A stretch of DNA of 64,000 bases from assembly GCA_032622095.1 (NCBI GenBank), contig CP136067.1, positions 91,754,707-91,818,706 on the forward strand, given 5' to 3'. Positions 1 through 11,760 of the stretch are shown here, in pieces (positions within the stretch are counted from its first letter, which is position 1; each line of letters opens with the position of its first letter). The notes beneath the pieces were generated by a model. The model made no database searches. It saw nothing but the letters and a program-made list of their open reading frames with translations, and had not been told where the DNA came from. The translations under genes were made by a program, and so were the position numbers. This DNA is from Siphonodentalium dalli. Taxonomy: Eukaryota > Mollusca > Scaphopoda > Gadilida > Siphonodentaliidae.

Positions 1-1082
1 GGACGTGGCTAGAGGGTGTCCGTTGGGAGGTGTCCACCTTGGTATATTCCAACTGCACCCCCCTTGAATCAGAATCAGACAAACACATAAGTTTTGCATC
101 ATTCCATTTCCACCCTCTTGAACTCAGTGTTCGGGCCTATATAATATCCTATATATGCATAAACCATGGTTCTAAATACCCGGTATGAGAACATCCAAAT
201 ATTTTAACCTGAAAAATTGCATAAATCCAAACATCTAGTGGTCTAACTCCAGACAAATGCACACGGCTACGGGCAAGAGACCAGGACACACCGGGCTGAC
301 TATGGTTGTTCAGGCCGATATGAGAAAAATTTGAAAACTATACAAGAAAATCGCAAATCCTAGTATTTAGACTGGCCTCAACTGAAGCTTTCCTAGTGTT
401 GGACATTTCAAACCTCATATCCCCAGGTTGGAAAATTCTCCAACTGATGACCATTTCAGTCAACATGTTTGACCAAATGTAGTAAAATATTGTTTTGTTA
501 AACTAATTAGCAGTATTGTATTGGCAACGGGGGAGTGACAATGACACACCGAGCCGACCATGGTTCGGCCCGGTGTGCGAAAATTTTGAAATCTGAACAA
601 GAAAATCGCAAAATCCTAGCATCTAGACTAGCCTCAAGCCTTCCTAGAGTTGGAAATATCAAACCTGACACCCACACTTAGGTTGGAAAATCTCCAACTG
701 ATGACAATTCCAATGACAATGTTGACCAAATGTATGACAATATTGTTTTCTTAAATTAACTATAGCATGTTTTGACTGACCACGGGGAGGGACCAGGACA
801 CAAGCTTCCCAAGTGTTGGAAAGTTCCAGCCTGTCACCTCCCTAAGGTTGGAAAATTTCAAACTGATGACCATTTCAATCCAAAATTTTGACCAAAAAAA
901 AGGAAAATATGCAAATATTGGTCCAAAAACAATTAATTCCCCCCAATAAATTGTTTGAAAATCAAACTACAACAACATGTTCAACCTATTGTTGGTGTGA
1001 AATTTTCAACTAATGTTTTGGCACGTATGAAATTTCCAACTGTTGGAAATTTTGACCAAAGTTGGGGGGTGATACACCCCAA
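1..1082. repeat. Degenerate tandem repeat, unit about 250 bp
   Basis: At least three units share the string GTTGGAAAATTCTCCAACTG with minor changes (about 425, 672 and 846), followed each time by ATGACCATTTC and TTTGACCAAA. Each unit also carries ACCAGGACACA or a variant and GAAAATCGCAAA. Shorter relatives extend to about 1075 (ATTTTGACCAAAGTTGG) and begin before the window. Similar pieces occur near 29270-29390 and 34760-34830, so the unit is also dispersed. Confidence 0.6.
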
Positions 1083-1755
1083 CCCCCCCCCCCTGTCGCC
1101 ACGTCTCTGTGTACGTGGTATCGCCAAAGCCGAGGGTATCTCCAAAGCCGAGGAAAGGGGAAAGTCATTTTCACGTTTATGATATGGGGATATGTTTGTT
1201 TCTCATCGTGAAGCAGACATCGAGCATCGTGTGTGTATGTCCACACGAAGCAGGAGTATTTATCCACCAGTTGTCAATCAGTTTTCCCAGATCAAACCAT
1301 TAATTTTTGTTTGGCGATTTTTTTCAATGGTGTTGTTGCTTTTGCTGACTCAAATTTTCGAGAACAACCATTCACTAGTATAGTTCCTGGATTTCCACGC
1401 TTCCAAAACAAATGCCGGTATATAGTTGAATCTGTCAATGAAGCATAGGATTTGACAGAATTTTTAAAATCCGTGTCGTTCTCAATATCCGCGCGATATG
1501 AAGGGGCCACTGTCGGTCCAGAAAGATGCTAACGACACGGATGAAGATGTGACCAAACGCCGAGCTTCTGTGCAGTAAATATGCGTATCACTTAAGGAGT
1601 TCTGATGAGTTTTCGAGTGTTTTTATGTGTATCTGAGACTGATCAATTGGACTGCAAATGTCATCTAAAATATGAATCCATAACATATTCGAAATATTGT
1701 GTGCATATATATTATGAATGTATTTCAATTGAAATTAATTGAACATCTTTTTGTC
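1083..1755. other. No gene recognised
   Basis: A stretch starting with a C-run at 1083-1092. Short overlapping open frames exist on both strands but none has recognisable domains, splice-supported borders or a biased composition. Nothing else stands out. Confidence 0.5.
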
Positions 1756-2015
1756 GCACATTCTGCCTTTATGATGTCCTCTATTTCTCCTTACACTCTG
1801 TCGTTGGGGTCCTCTTTTTCTCGCACATTCTGCCCTTATGATGTCCTCTATTTCTTACACACTCTGCCTCAATGAAGCCCTCAATTTCTCGCACACTCTG
1901 CCTTAATGAGGTCCTCTATTTCTCGCACATTCCGTCTTCATGAAATCCTCTATTTATCACATACTCTGACGTTATGATGTCCTCTATTTCTCGCACATTC
2001 TACCTTTATGAGGTC
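1756..2015. repeat. Minisatellite, about 36-bp unit
   Basis: Around seven imperfect copies of a unit containing TCCTCTATTTCTCGCACA and TTCTGCCTTTATGATG, with the interval between TCCTCTATTT strings mostly 35-40 bp. The array ends where the TATGTGAGGCCC element end begins. Confidence 0.75.
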
Positions 2016-2045
2016 ATATGGCCGCTGGGCGATCAGCAATCGTAA

Positions 2046-2330
2046 TATGTGAGGCCCTTTTCACATTAATACTTGTACTTAAGCAGCCATAGCAAGTTTT
2101 CACCCCTCGAAGATCAAATGAGGTTCATCATCAGGTTGGGAGGGTTCTTTTTTTACCGTTTAGTATTCCTTCAGACTATTATATAAGAATTGAAGGGGTT
2201 TTGTTTATGGCGATCAATAACTGTTATTAAGCGTAATTCAATTGCACAATTGAATTACGCTTAATATCAATTGGATTATATTTATGTACAACTGATTGCG
2301 CTCAAGCACAATCAATTGTTGCGCGTGCTA
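2046..2330. mobile_element. Fragment of the CTTAAG-palindrome MITE family
   Basis: TATGTGAGGCCCTTTTCACAT at 2046 matches the terminal repeat of the element at 31946-32748. At 2226-2265 is a near-perfect palindrome (TTAAGCGTAATTCAATTG and its complement). No matching right terminal repeat was found, so this is probably a truncated copy. Confidence 0.5.
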
Positions 2331-2377
2331 TTCTCTCATATCTGTTATAACTAATGGGTTTCCATCTAAGCTATATC

Positions 2378-3199
2378 AGGAGGTGGAATGTTTAGATGGA
2401 CCTACACATAAAACTACTTAATTGTTAAGCTATAGAACACCACATGAAGGACTATATACTACGCGAAGACCACATCAAGCATATCAACAATACACCAATA
2501 CAAATGTCATAGTGTTAGAAGGGACATTTTGTGAAGAGCGTTCTCAGAAAGAATACCAACTGAGTGGAATTGATTAATTGTCACACCAAAGTACCTGAAC
2601 TGAACTAGTAAAAGGCTCGAATGGCAATTTAATTGAGTTTAATACTGCTTCTAGAATATCAACATTGTTAGGTGTGTGCTGGAAAAATGTGAGAAGACAT
2701 AAACATAAACTGTTATATCAAGGAGCGAGCACAATGTTGGTATAATGCAGGTCAGTCCACTCAAGCTGGGAGCAATCAACAATCGATAATAGTCCACAGT
2801 GTTAGAGATGGGAATTTGGTTCATATGACTTAAAAGTGAGGCTAAACCTCATCTCAGCCCAAAGGTTTATATCAATTTTAACACAATTTTCCAGACTGAA
2901 CATATATAATGTTGATATTCTTGTGGCAATATTGAACTAAATTAAACTGCCAGGGACGTCTTTTACTGGTTCAGATCACTAGTTATTCATACCCACTCAG
3001 TGTGTATATTTGCTGAGAACACTCTTCCCAAAATATATATTCTAAAACTTCTATTAAATTCATCTTGTTGACACTTTTATTGTTTTCGAATAGGAATGCT
3101 GTGCATGATCTTCATATAGCATATATTCCTGCATGTGGTGTACTAGCTTAACAATTAAGTAGTTCTCTGTGGAGGTCCATCTAAACTTTCCACCTCATG
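2378..3199. mobile_element. Long foldback element, about 820 bp
   Basis: The two halves are inverted copies over much of their length. GAGGTGGAATGTTTAGATGG near 2380 is mirrored near 3175-3196, AACTACTTAATTGTTAAGCTA near 2434 near 3145, and GAAGAGCGTTCTCAG near 2534 near 3018. The arms have diverged. No coding capacity was seen. Part of the centre (about 2737-2865) is repeated in inverted orientation near 38224-38350. Confidence 0.65.
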
Positions 3200-3599
3200 A
3201 CATAGGTCAGACGTCGAAACCCGTTAACAGCTTACATTCACCAGTCGGCTCATAGACTAACACAGAATGCTGTTCTGTTCAATTTCGGCGGTTGGTTGTT
3301 GGTACCCAAACACCCTGTTCAAAGTTGTATTTTGTATTACTTCAATGCGTCTTCCTGTGACATATAATGTCAATAGCAAGGTAGTTCAATTATGAAATTG
3401 AAATTGAAGACAGTCAAAAATGTAGTATTTATTCATATATCATTGACACAATTCTAGACCTTCTACGTCATATCCCTGCCTGATGCCATCTACATTGTCA
3501 TTTTTTCATTACAGTTGTCTTCTTGTTACATGTGACCTTCTCACGACCTGGCGCTGTAAACAGTCCGCATATCGTCTGATTTATCTCCCCTGTTCCGGA
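3200..3599. other. No gene recognised
   Basis: AT-rich spacer between the foldback element and the short tandem repeat at 3610. No long open frame, RNA structure or repeat was recognised. Confidence 0.4.
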
Positions 3600-3609
3600 T
3601 GTACCTGTA

Positions 3610-3735
3610 ACGTACATATAGATATATCAGAATTCACATTGTAACGTACATATAGATATATCATAATTCACACAGTCACGTACTTGTAAAATATATCATA
3701 ATTCACACTGTATAACGTACATATATTTATACATT
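3610..3735. repeat. Short tandem repeat with ACGTACATATAGATATATCA
   Basis: Four imperfect copies of a unit of about 40 bp, each containing AACGTACATATA, a variant of TATATCATAATTCACA and a short spacer. Confidence 0.6.
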
Positions 3736-3868
3736 TATTACACGCTTGTTCCTAGAAGTAGGGTGTTATTGCCGTTCCATATTTAAAAATACGTATGGAA
3801 CGTACGTTCTATACGCATCTCGTTGACGTAAAATGACGTTCGCCTCAACCAGGAAACTGGAACTATTA
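3735..3868. repeat. Dispersed repeat, inverted copy at 44885-45013
   Basis: ACACGCTTGTTCCTAGAAGTA, GGTGTTATTGCCGTTCCATA, ACGCATCTCGTTGACGTAAA and the region ending in CCAGGAAACTGG recur in reverse complement at 44885-45013 in the same relative order. This is an interspersed element of unknown class. The left copy abuts a LINE tail. Confidence 0.65.
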
Positions 3869-3892
3869 CTCGATGGTTTGTCTCTTTTTTTG

Positions 3893-4294
3893 TCAGTGTT
3901 TTGTTCCTTGAAAGTCGAGTAGAAATGTGTTGAGTGAGGTTGAGGATTGCGATATAGGGGAAGTCACGTATTGAGGAGCTACCACACAGTCTGGACATCT
4001 TTTATTGCTGCATTTAATTGTTGCAACATATTTTTTAATGCAATCGGCATGTAAACGCCGTTTAAATGTGTGTCTGGATTGGTATGCTGTAAATTCGTTA
4101 CCTAAGTTGTTCCATATAGTTGGAAAGGACTCGAATGGTAGTTGTTGGGACCAAGATGTTCTTGGTTTTTTTTTAAATAGTGGGTGCTTTTGCCGGGTGT
4201 CTGGTCCGGTTTTGCGTTTGGTAAACATGTCGGTGAATGATTCTATTAATTCTATTGAAACGTGTCGATATGAGACATTGTCATCATTCGCCAT
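3893..4294 (-). pseudogene. Non-LTR retrotransposon ORF2, C-terminal remnant
   Basis: A 133-codon open frame on the minus strand. Its middle reads FPTIWNNLGNEF, then HTFKRRLHADCIKKY and CSNKRCPDC. A W-N-x-L segment followed by a basic helix (F-K-R-R-L) is the usual end of CR1/Jockey-type reverse transcriptase polyproteins. No catalytic domain remains. The reading frame may be open by chance over part of its length. Assigned by pattern only; the exact clade is not determined. Confidence 0.5.
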
Positions 4295-4549
4295 GTTATC
4301 GTCAAGATATTACGCCAATTTACCGGGAGTACAGTGATGTTCTTATCAAACTACATGGCTGACTCACTGATATCGATACTAAGTCTGTGTCGTGATACCA
4401 GGATACAGTTTGATGCATCAAGCAGCATCATGCTTTAAACTTTCATGGAAAATGTGCGACTACAGTAGAAGGTTGTCACCAAGTCACCGCGCACATTTAT
4501 TATGGGATCTGCTGTTGTCTTGATGGTTCCAATCACAACTAGCTGTTAT

Positions 4550-4965
4550 TGATATACAATACCAGCCAAAAGAAGTGGTATATTAAGCGCACTATTTTCG
4601 CGTCCAATATCGCAATAATATTGCATGTGGAAACGCTTATAAGAATGTCGCTTGTGATATTATTGCAATATTTTGCGCTTAATATCTCAATAAATATTGC
4701 GCTCAAAATTGTGGCATTTAATCAAACTATGCCTTCTTCTATATTGTTTATTGTATAAATAGAGACAATGTTTTAGATATGTATATAATTATAGTTGTAA
4801 ATGATATATGTACACTATATGTACACTATATGAACACTATATGCACAGCATTTATCTAATATAAATATAACACTATCTGGTCTGTATGAAATTTAGCACG
4901 CTTAGTATCGCAATATTTTGCGTTCAATATTGCAATAATAAACGCGACATATTTTTGGTAGTGTG
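4550..4965. mobile_element. Degenerate palindromic AT-rich element
   Basis: Starts near ACCAGCCAAAAGAAGTGGTAT and ends near ATATTTTTGGTAGTG. Between them are repeated inverted strings of the type GCGCTTAATATC, CAATATCGCAATAATATTG and GCAATATTTTGCG. It looks like a small inverted-repeat element of about 415 bp. Borders are approximate and no target duplication was identified. Confidence 0.4.
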
Positions 4966-5685
4966 CTATAATCACGCCTTTTTCTAAATTGAGCAAGCTC
5001 AATATTGTGACTGGTACTGTATTGTCATGATGTACGGATTCACCTGTTGAAACAAAAACTGTTTACAAGTGACTGGACAATTTCACGCCTTACAGTTATA
5101 TGCTACCAAAAAGTATGGCATTAAGATAATTAACTTTTCCGTGTACATATGAGTTTTAACATGTAGCATTGTTCTATTGTGTGGCTTCAAATGGCATGCC
5201 GATTCATGTATCACAATGGTCGAAATTAGTATTACTCATAACTGAATAGTGATGGGGTGGCCTATGATCCCTTTTCAGCTATTAATGTTATCGTTTTTTA
5301 TTCACAGCCATATTTATACTGTAGTTAGTGAAAGGCGAACACATAACATTTTTTCCAGATTAAATTATAGAGGCAGATTACAAGCTTGATCCTCTGCAAA
5401 CTGCAAAGTTTCATATTGTCTATCACTTTACGCAATGAGGATTTACATTTCATCAAAACTATGATCGTAACATAAGAACTAAGATGTGTTGTTCAGTTCC
5501 GAATAAAACTAGTTTCGACCATTCAAAAACATATGAATCGTAATGCCTACCGGGAATCATATTGTCACCATGGGAATCTGGCTAATTTTATGGTACATTA
5601 GCAAATACAGAGCAAAACATTGGTGTTGACCCATGGAAAATACCATTGGTCTGACTTTTATTAGTTACCGTCTTGATATTAATTA
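4966..5685. other. No gene recognised
   Basis: Unique-looking AT-rich sequence. No open frame of note, no clear repeat, and no RNA gene seen. Confidence 0.4.
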
Positions 5686-5687
5686 AA

Positions 5688-5955
5688 GGGTGCTGAACCG
5701 TAAAAAATACAACAGTCTGACAGTTACTGGTTACGGTCTGCCAGTTACTTTAACGGTTTTATACCGCACAACATGCTACAGCCTGACCGTATGTTTAACG
5801 GTCCAATGTTGGCAGTGATGTTGCGCTGTCTCAGACCGTTAAAGCGACGGTATTATACCGTGGAACATTCTACGCTCTGACCGTATGTTTAACGGTCAAA
5901 AGTTGGCAGCGATGCTGCGCGGTCTCAGACCGTTGAAACGACGACATTTTTTTTA
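5688..5955. repeat. Tandem repeat, about 96-bp unit
   Basis: GACCGTATGTTTAACGGTC occurs near 5782 and 5878, each followed by TTGGCAGYGATGYTGCGC and TCTCAGACCGTT. A more diverged unit precedes them from 5688. The units contain internal palindromes built from ACGGT/ACCGT. Confidence 0.65.
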
Positions 5956-5956
5956 A

Positions 5957-6515
5957 CAGTGTATAAGATTTTTCGGGGCTATGTGGAGTACTATTAGCTA
6001 GATTCTTCAATGTAATATCCGATGCAACGCCACAAACTGGGTTGGCGTATTCCATTAAAGGTTTATGAATGACATATATAGTGTCTGGAGTGTGCTTCTA
6101 GATGAAATGAATTCAAGCTTCCGCAGTTGAGACACTTTTGGTGCCACATTATTACTTATAGTGGTGACACCTTTGTTCCACGAATAGTCAGATGTGAATT
6201 CAAAGCCCAAGTGCTTACGCGACTCATGAAATTTAAATATTATTCAGACAAATTCAAGAACAAACAGGTATATACGATATTGTTTGGGGATCGAGTAAAA
6301 TATACTGCTATTGTTGTATCTGGATAATAGTTTACTCGCCATTTCAGAGCCCATTCGCGTAGGCGCGACATTGTCAATGTTCAGGATATCGGCGCCGTTA
6401 GGAATAATATCGTCAGCAAAAAGACGTGTAGTCGATTTCATTCCATCGGATATATCGTTAGTGTAGGGTAAAAAAGCGTCGGGCCGATAACTGAGCCCTG
6501 GGGCTCTGCAGTCGT
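5957..6515 (-). pseudogene. LINE copy 1, 3' part (reverse transcriptase remnant)
   Basis: On the minus strand the region around 6370-6441 reads RLFADD, the catalytic A-D-D box of a reverse transcriptase. The region aligns by eye with 12500-13165 (same landmarks: TCGGGGCT, GTGTCTGGAGTGTGCTTCTAGATGAAAT, TTCAAGCTTCCGCAGTTGAGACA). The LINE is interrupted at 6516 by a 4.49-kb transposon and continues at 11014. Frameshifts and stops are frequent, so it is a dead copy. Confidence 0.7.
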
Positions 6516-7016
6516 CATGGGCGTAGCCAGCATTTTTAAAAGGCGGGTTCGAATATTAACTTGTGGGGCACAGAACCGAGTTGAAAAGCTCCGACCGCGG
6601 CGCGTGTGAAGGTGCAGGAAGGTCCCTTTCCCGCAGGTTGGGGTCCCAGGGGCCTACCCCGGAATATTTTTTTTAATTGAACCCATCGAGTGCGAATCTG
6701 GAGCATATTTGACGATTATTTGTGTAATATCTGCACGTATATTAGAGAGGTAATAATGTTTTGGATTTGCTCTACCGATTATGTGAGAATATATGACATA
6801 GCAGTGTTTGTCTTCATACATGATCAAGTTGTATGTACTGATGTTTTCTCCATGTATGGGACCGTGACCGCGTGTAGTATCGACTCGGGTAATAAAGAAC
6901 GATGACAAAACCCAACCATCCCCAGATATAATCTGCGTATTATATCCCATTGCGATATTATGAAGTTATTTTATGAAGGCCTACACTCAAAATTGTTATG
7001 TTATTGGCTGAAGTGG

Positions 7017-7205
7017 GCCATATAATATATGGAATTGAACGACAGTCAATCACTAATTGCCACCATTATCGTTAGATCTATATGCATGTAGAACATGATA
7101 TGTAAAGCTTGGAATGTCCTGTGTATTTATTTTCCTATACTATATACATTAAGAAACTGTATTTGACTTATTCTATATACATGTAATCTATAACCCCCGA
7201 CCTTC
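7017..7205. repeat. 188-bp direct repeat, left copy
   Basis: Starts ATATGGAATTGAACGACAGT and ends ATGTAATCTATAACCCCCGACC. It matches 10316-10503 in the same orientation with few differences. Both copies lie inside the hAT-type element and bracket about 3.1 kb. It could be a pair of terminal direct repeats or an internal duplication. Confidence 0.7.
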
Positions 7206-8557
7206 TATTTATACTTTCTGTGAAATTACGCATTTATGATCCAGAGTAACGTGTCGCTGCAAATAGTGGGCACATGCTTAATCACTATACGCTCTCTAAA
7301 TTAGAATAATTATTTTCAAACCAATGTTTAGTTATCTTCATACTATCTGCTTAATACCATACAAGATCTATTCGAGAATTTTACCATACGAAAACTGAAA
7401 ACTGAAAAAAAACCCTGCAATCAGCCAATCACCACCATTCGCACGGCACAGCATCTCGAAAATAAACAAATACATCTACCTTACTCCTATTTAAATTCGC
7501 GGTACTATAGCTGCGCGAATTCAAAACTGACAACAATATTTTCCTAAAAGATTTGGATTTATTCTCAGAGATACTCAATTGAAATAGTTAAAGACATAAT
7601 TGGAATAAACTCGAAAGAAGTAAAACCAAAGCCACATACCAGTCAGCTGATTTCAGAAAAAAGCAACGCTTGGCTGAGGGTTGTGTTGGCATAAATAATT
7701 CAGTCTGTTTTGTCATGGTGTCACTGCATGCAGCGTTGATAACAAGGGGCTACATTCGTGCGCCTTCGGCCTGGAACGTGTATATTTCTTACAAGTATTT
7801 CAACACCGTCTGTGTTACCATAATTTGTTGCTTTGCATAATTATGAGTAATGATTTTTATGTTGGTCACCCGCATGTAATATATATCCGTATAAAACAGG
7901 TCTAGTTGCCTATATTCAGTCCAGCCTTCCATAATGTATGTAACTTATCAACATATACACCTGCTTTCCCCTGTGGTTCGCTATAAACTCAGGAGTTGTA
8001 CTATTTTTAGCTCGGTTTTAAATTCGCACACCGATGAGTGCGTGAAAAATAGCACTACGCGAATTTAAATACGATTAAGGTATAAGTTTTACACTGCAAA
8101 TAAGTACAAAAGATTCCAACTCAGAACGCTCTTTATAACCTAACACATTTGGTTGGCGAAAATTGGACGCTCTTTATAAGAGGCGATCATTGATTTTTTT
8201 GCCAGGCTGACAAATAAATCCAAACGAGTTAAAACTTCATCTTTCGAAAGTCGGCATATGACTATCAAAACCTCACATCCATGGGATCTTGTGTCCGGTT
8301 TAATTTTTGCTGTGGTATGGAAAACACACAGAGGATGGTTTTATGGTGTCAAATTTGACATTGCATCTTTAAGTTTGGCTTATTTGCCAAGAAATGCCTG
8401 CATTCTATATATATACGCAATTATCAGTGTCTCGTCTATATATATAATATCTCCCGAATTAGTCCATGAGTCCACAAGCAACAACCTAGACTCGAGATAA
8501 AATTCAAAAATGTTATTTGCGATGTAGACTGCTATCGGTATATAATTCCCCGTAAGT
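7206..8557. other. Interior of the hAT-type element, no gene recognised
   Basis: AT-rich. TTTAAATTCGCG and CGCGAATTTAAAT strings near 7490-7520 and 8010-8070 suggest a small inverted repeat. Short open frames near 8258-8500 have no recognisable domain. Confidence 0.4.
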
Positions 8558-8561
8558 TTAA

Positions 8562-9699
8562 AGTGATGTGAAACACTCCGGCAGGGTGAACAAATAGAAA
8601 TGAGAACAATCTTGCTCAAAGTAGTTATTTTTACGAATATTAATCCAAATTGACAACACACACCGTCATTCTTATTTATTAATTAAATGCAAAGACGCCA
8701 GATAGCGAAATCGTTTGCGTTCGTTTATCGCCGATTGTTGCGTCCCGAATTGAGATGTAAATATTTACAATTGAGCTTAGTTCAGACGATGTTTTCTATG
8801 GAGTGGTATGGTCGATTTCTTTGAAATTTTCGATGATGTTAGTAGAATGCTACATTTTCCAGGTTGGCATAGAGCCTGAAAACTAACATGTAAGTTTATC
8901 GCAGACGAACAAGTCCATAATATGTCTTTAACCTCCAGCTAAACATCCCGGTGTCATATTTTGGTGAAATATAGGTTAAATTGGGACAATATATTATACA
9001 CCGAATTTGATAATCTCGGCGATAAAATGTACGAAATTGGACAAATTGCACTTACTCGTTTACTACGACTAATGAATTTAAATAATAACTTTTTTATGGA
9101 ATTACTTAATGCAGCCCAGTGTCTGTAAAATAAAATAGTTTTACCTTGTGCATTAATTTTGCGTTTGAGTGTGTATATTCTAAAGAAGATGCTTCGTCTT
9201 ATTTTAATTAGTCTGAGTGCTCCATGCATGTGAAATCTATTAATTCAAATTTTCTAAATTTCAGTGTAATTATACTACCATTATAATTTTTATAGTGAAC
9301 AAAGCACAACGCAGATGAAAGTGAAATTTTAAAGACATATTATGGAATTGTTCTTTTGCGGTAAACTTACACGTTAGTTTTCAGGCCCTATGCCAACCTG
9401 GTAAATGTAGCATTCTACTAACATCATCGAAAATTTCAAAGAAATCGACCATACCACTCCATAGAAAACATCGTCTGAACTAAGCTCAATTGTAAATATT
9501 TACATCTCAATTCGGGACGCAACAATCGGCGATAAACGAACGCAAACGATTTCGCTATCTGGCGTCATTGCATTTAATTAATAAATAAGAATGACGGTGT
9601 GTGTTGTCAATTTGGATTAATATTCGTAAAAATACCTACTTTGAGCAAGATTGTACTCCATTTCTATTTGTTCACCCTGCCGGAGTGTTTCACATCACT
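8562..9699. mobile_element. TTAA-flanked element with about 340-bp inverted repeats
   Basis: TTAA lies at 8558-8561 and 9700-9703. The terminal inverted repeat begins AGTGATGTGAAACACTCCGG and continues for about 340 bp (8562-8902 against 9357-9699) with only scattered differences. The centre of about 450 bp has no transposase. TTAA duplication suggests piggyBac-like mobilisation, but the terminus is not the canonical piggyBac CCY start, so the superfamily is inferred. The element sits inside the hAT-type insertion and is therefore younger than it. A lone copy of its first 14 bp after TTAA is at 30751. Confidence 0.8.
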
Positions 9700-9703
9700 T
9701 TAA

Positions 9704-10315
9704 CATGTTCTTGATGTTTGTCAGGCAAGTCAAAATTACAATGATCGTACCTGATAAAAATCGTCCATGATTTCGGTTCGCAAAAGCAGTGGACGATAAA
9801 GAGCTTCTCAGTTAGGTTTCGTTCATTACACTGGCAAGTTTGCATGGCATTTCTTTAGGCATTTTCTCATAATATGCCAGAATATGAACGGCAACATACG
9901 TATAAATTGCATCTTTACCAAAGCTAACGACATGTGGAGTAAAATTTTGGTAGTTCCACATGTAACAGTGCTGTTAACACATTGCTTCAAAATACCAGCA
10001 TGGTTTATTCTTTCGAGATAAGTGCATGATATTTACTGGCAAATTTCGATACTAGTGGAACTATATAGTTTTTACTTCTCTTACTAGCTGTGGTATAGAC
10101 GCATTTTATAAGCATTTATACATTCTGTTTCTGGTACATTGTATAGCTTTCTGTACCGAAATTCCTGCAAATGAATGCCTGACAAAAGAATGCCTGGCAA
10201 ATGAATGCCTGGCAAATTTGCGAGTGTATGAACGTACCCTTATGCTCGTTTGTTCTCGGAAAGCGTGACCACACGACCCAGGTTGTCCCATATTTTGAGT
10301 AAATATGTTTATATT
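9704..10315. other. hAT interior, no gene; short GAATGCCTGGCAAAT repeat
   Basis: Nothing gene-like. A few tandem copies of about 15 bp (GAATGCCTGRCAAAW) lie at 10171-10220. Confidence 0.45.
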
Positions 10316-10503
10316 ATATATGGAATTGAACGACAGTCAATCACTCATAGCATGTAGCCCATTATCGTTAGATCTATGTGCATGTAGAACATGATACGTA
10401 AAGCTTGGAATGTCCTGCGTATATATTGTTCTATAATATATACATGAACAAACTGTATTTGACTTATTCTATATACATGTAATCTATAACCCGCGACCTA
10501 TAA
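10316..10503. repeat. 188-bp direct repeat, right copy
   Basis: Same-orientation copy of 7017-7205, with a variable patch after CAATCACT and otherwise close identity through ACATGTAATCTATAACCCGC. Confidence 0.7.
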
Positions 10504-10989
10504 CAAGGTGTTATAGTGTTGCATACACTGTGTCTAATCGTTCATAATTGGCAATGTTGTGAAAACAATTTGACATGCACACATTCATACAGCGTCACTT
10601 TAATTGAAACTGAACACATTGCTGTCCACTTTAGACAAGCAACGTCATATGCCGACATGCCATGGGGCTATTGATTTGATTCACATTAAAATCAAATTTT
10701 CACCCCGGCGTATATGTGGATTTCACTGAAACATTATACGGACCTCAATTTAATGTGAAATAATATAGTTTCGGCCGATCATGCTTTTGCTGACTGCTTT
10801 TAAAGTTCCCGCGTTGCCTGACTTCCAGGTTTCGACGGTTTCGTTGGCTCGGGCAACTTCAGGGGTTCATGCATTAACTTAACGAACCCCCGAAGTTGCC
10901 CGAGCCAACGACCTGTCGAACCCGGGAAGGCAGGCAACGAGGGCACCTCTGTTTTCAAGGGCGGGTTCGTCCGAACCCATCGAACCCTA
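10504..10989. other. Right subterminal part of the hAT-type element
   Basis: Contains an inverted pair around 10840-10915 (GGTTCGACRGKTTCGTTGGC type with AACTTCRGGGGTTC in the middle), forming a GC-rich hairpin centred near 10875. Subterminal hairpins are common near transposon ends. No gene. Confidence 0.45.
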
Positions 10990-11013
10990 GCTGGCTACGC
11001 CCATGGCAGTCGT

Positions 11014-11760
11014 AATGAAGCCATATGCCGAAAGAGAACCAGAAATGTCAACCCTCCTTTGTTGTCTTTCTAAGGTAGCCAGTAAACCAATTTAGTAAAC
11101 TGTCTGCTATTCCATAGTTTTTAAGTTTTAGCAAAAGACCCTTATGCCAAACTGCATCAAACATCTTTGACACGTCGCAGAATACCGCACATGTTGAATA
11201 TCCTTCATCAGCTGAAGAGAATAAATTATGATAAATTTCTAAGAGTTGTAGCTCAGTACTTTGTCCAGGTACAACACCGGACTGGTATTTGTACAGGAGA
11301 CTGCAAATAACTTATTAAATACATTTTCCCCTAAAACTTTAGGAATACAACATAACAAAGAAACACAGATGTAGGTCTGTAGTTATTTGCATCGTGACGA
11401 TCTCCTTTTTCACCAGGGGTTCAATTTTGTTGGAGCAACACGATTTAAAATTGGCCTCGTACATTTATATCACAGCAAACATGATCAAAACGCTACTCGT
11501 GAATTGGATATTGAGGCAAATCGTTGTGATTTGGAAATATTTCTCTGGACGGCAATAACAATTAGTTCGTTTGCGGCAAGGCTCAGGCTCAGAGTTCCCG
11601 TTACCAAATTATCTAACGTCACAGGGCCGTGTGGCGTGAGGATATTGAACAACTCTGTATATGGTGGTTGGAATAGAGAGGACATTCAAAGAAATACTGG
11701 TAGGCATCTTCAATGATATTTCCACATTCTCAATGGTAGTACTGTATTTATTCCACAATA
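11014..11760 (-). pseudogene. LINE copy 1, upstream part (RT and linker remnant)
   Basis: Continuation of the LINE interrupted at 6515. Around 11145-11215 the minus strand reads CDVSKMFDAVWHK, the first catalytic Asp region of a non-LTR reverse transcriptase (CR1/Jockey-like D-V-S-K-x-F-D-x-V-W-H). Further upstream, a 66-codon minus-strand frame (11485-11685) covers the linker before the RT core (LFNILTPHGPVTLDNL). Several frameshifts; not functional. Confidence 0.7.

Larger units (their letters stand above)
6516..11005. mobile_element. hAT-type transposon insertion, 4.49 kb, without visible transposase
   Basis: Perfect 16-bp terminal inverted repeats: CATGGGCGTAGCCAGC at 6516-6531 and its reverse complement at 10990-11005. 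They are flanked by an 8-bp duplication GCAGTCGT (6508-6515 and 11006-11013), and the insertion interrupts a LINE whose sequence resumes exactly after it. An 8-bp target duplication with TIRs of this type is the hAT signature. The ends are GC-rich with GGCGGGTTCG motifs in inverted orientation. The interior is AT-rich, shows no transposase-like frame, contains another transposon (8562-9699) and a 188-bp direct repeat. It is a non-autonomous or gutted element. Confidence 0.85.
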
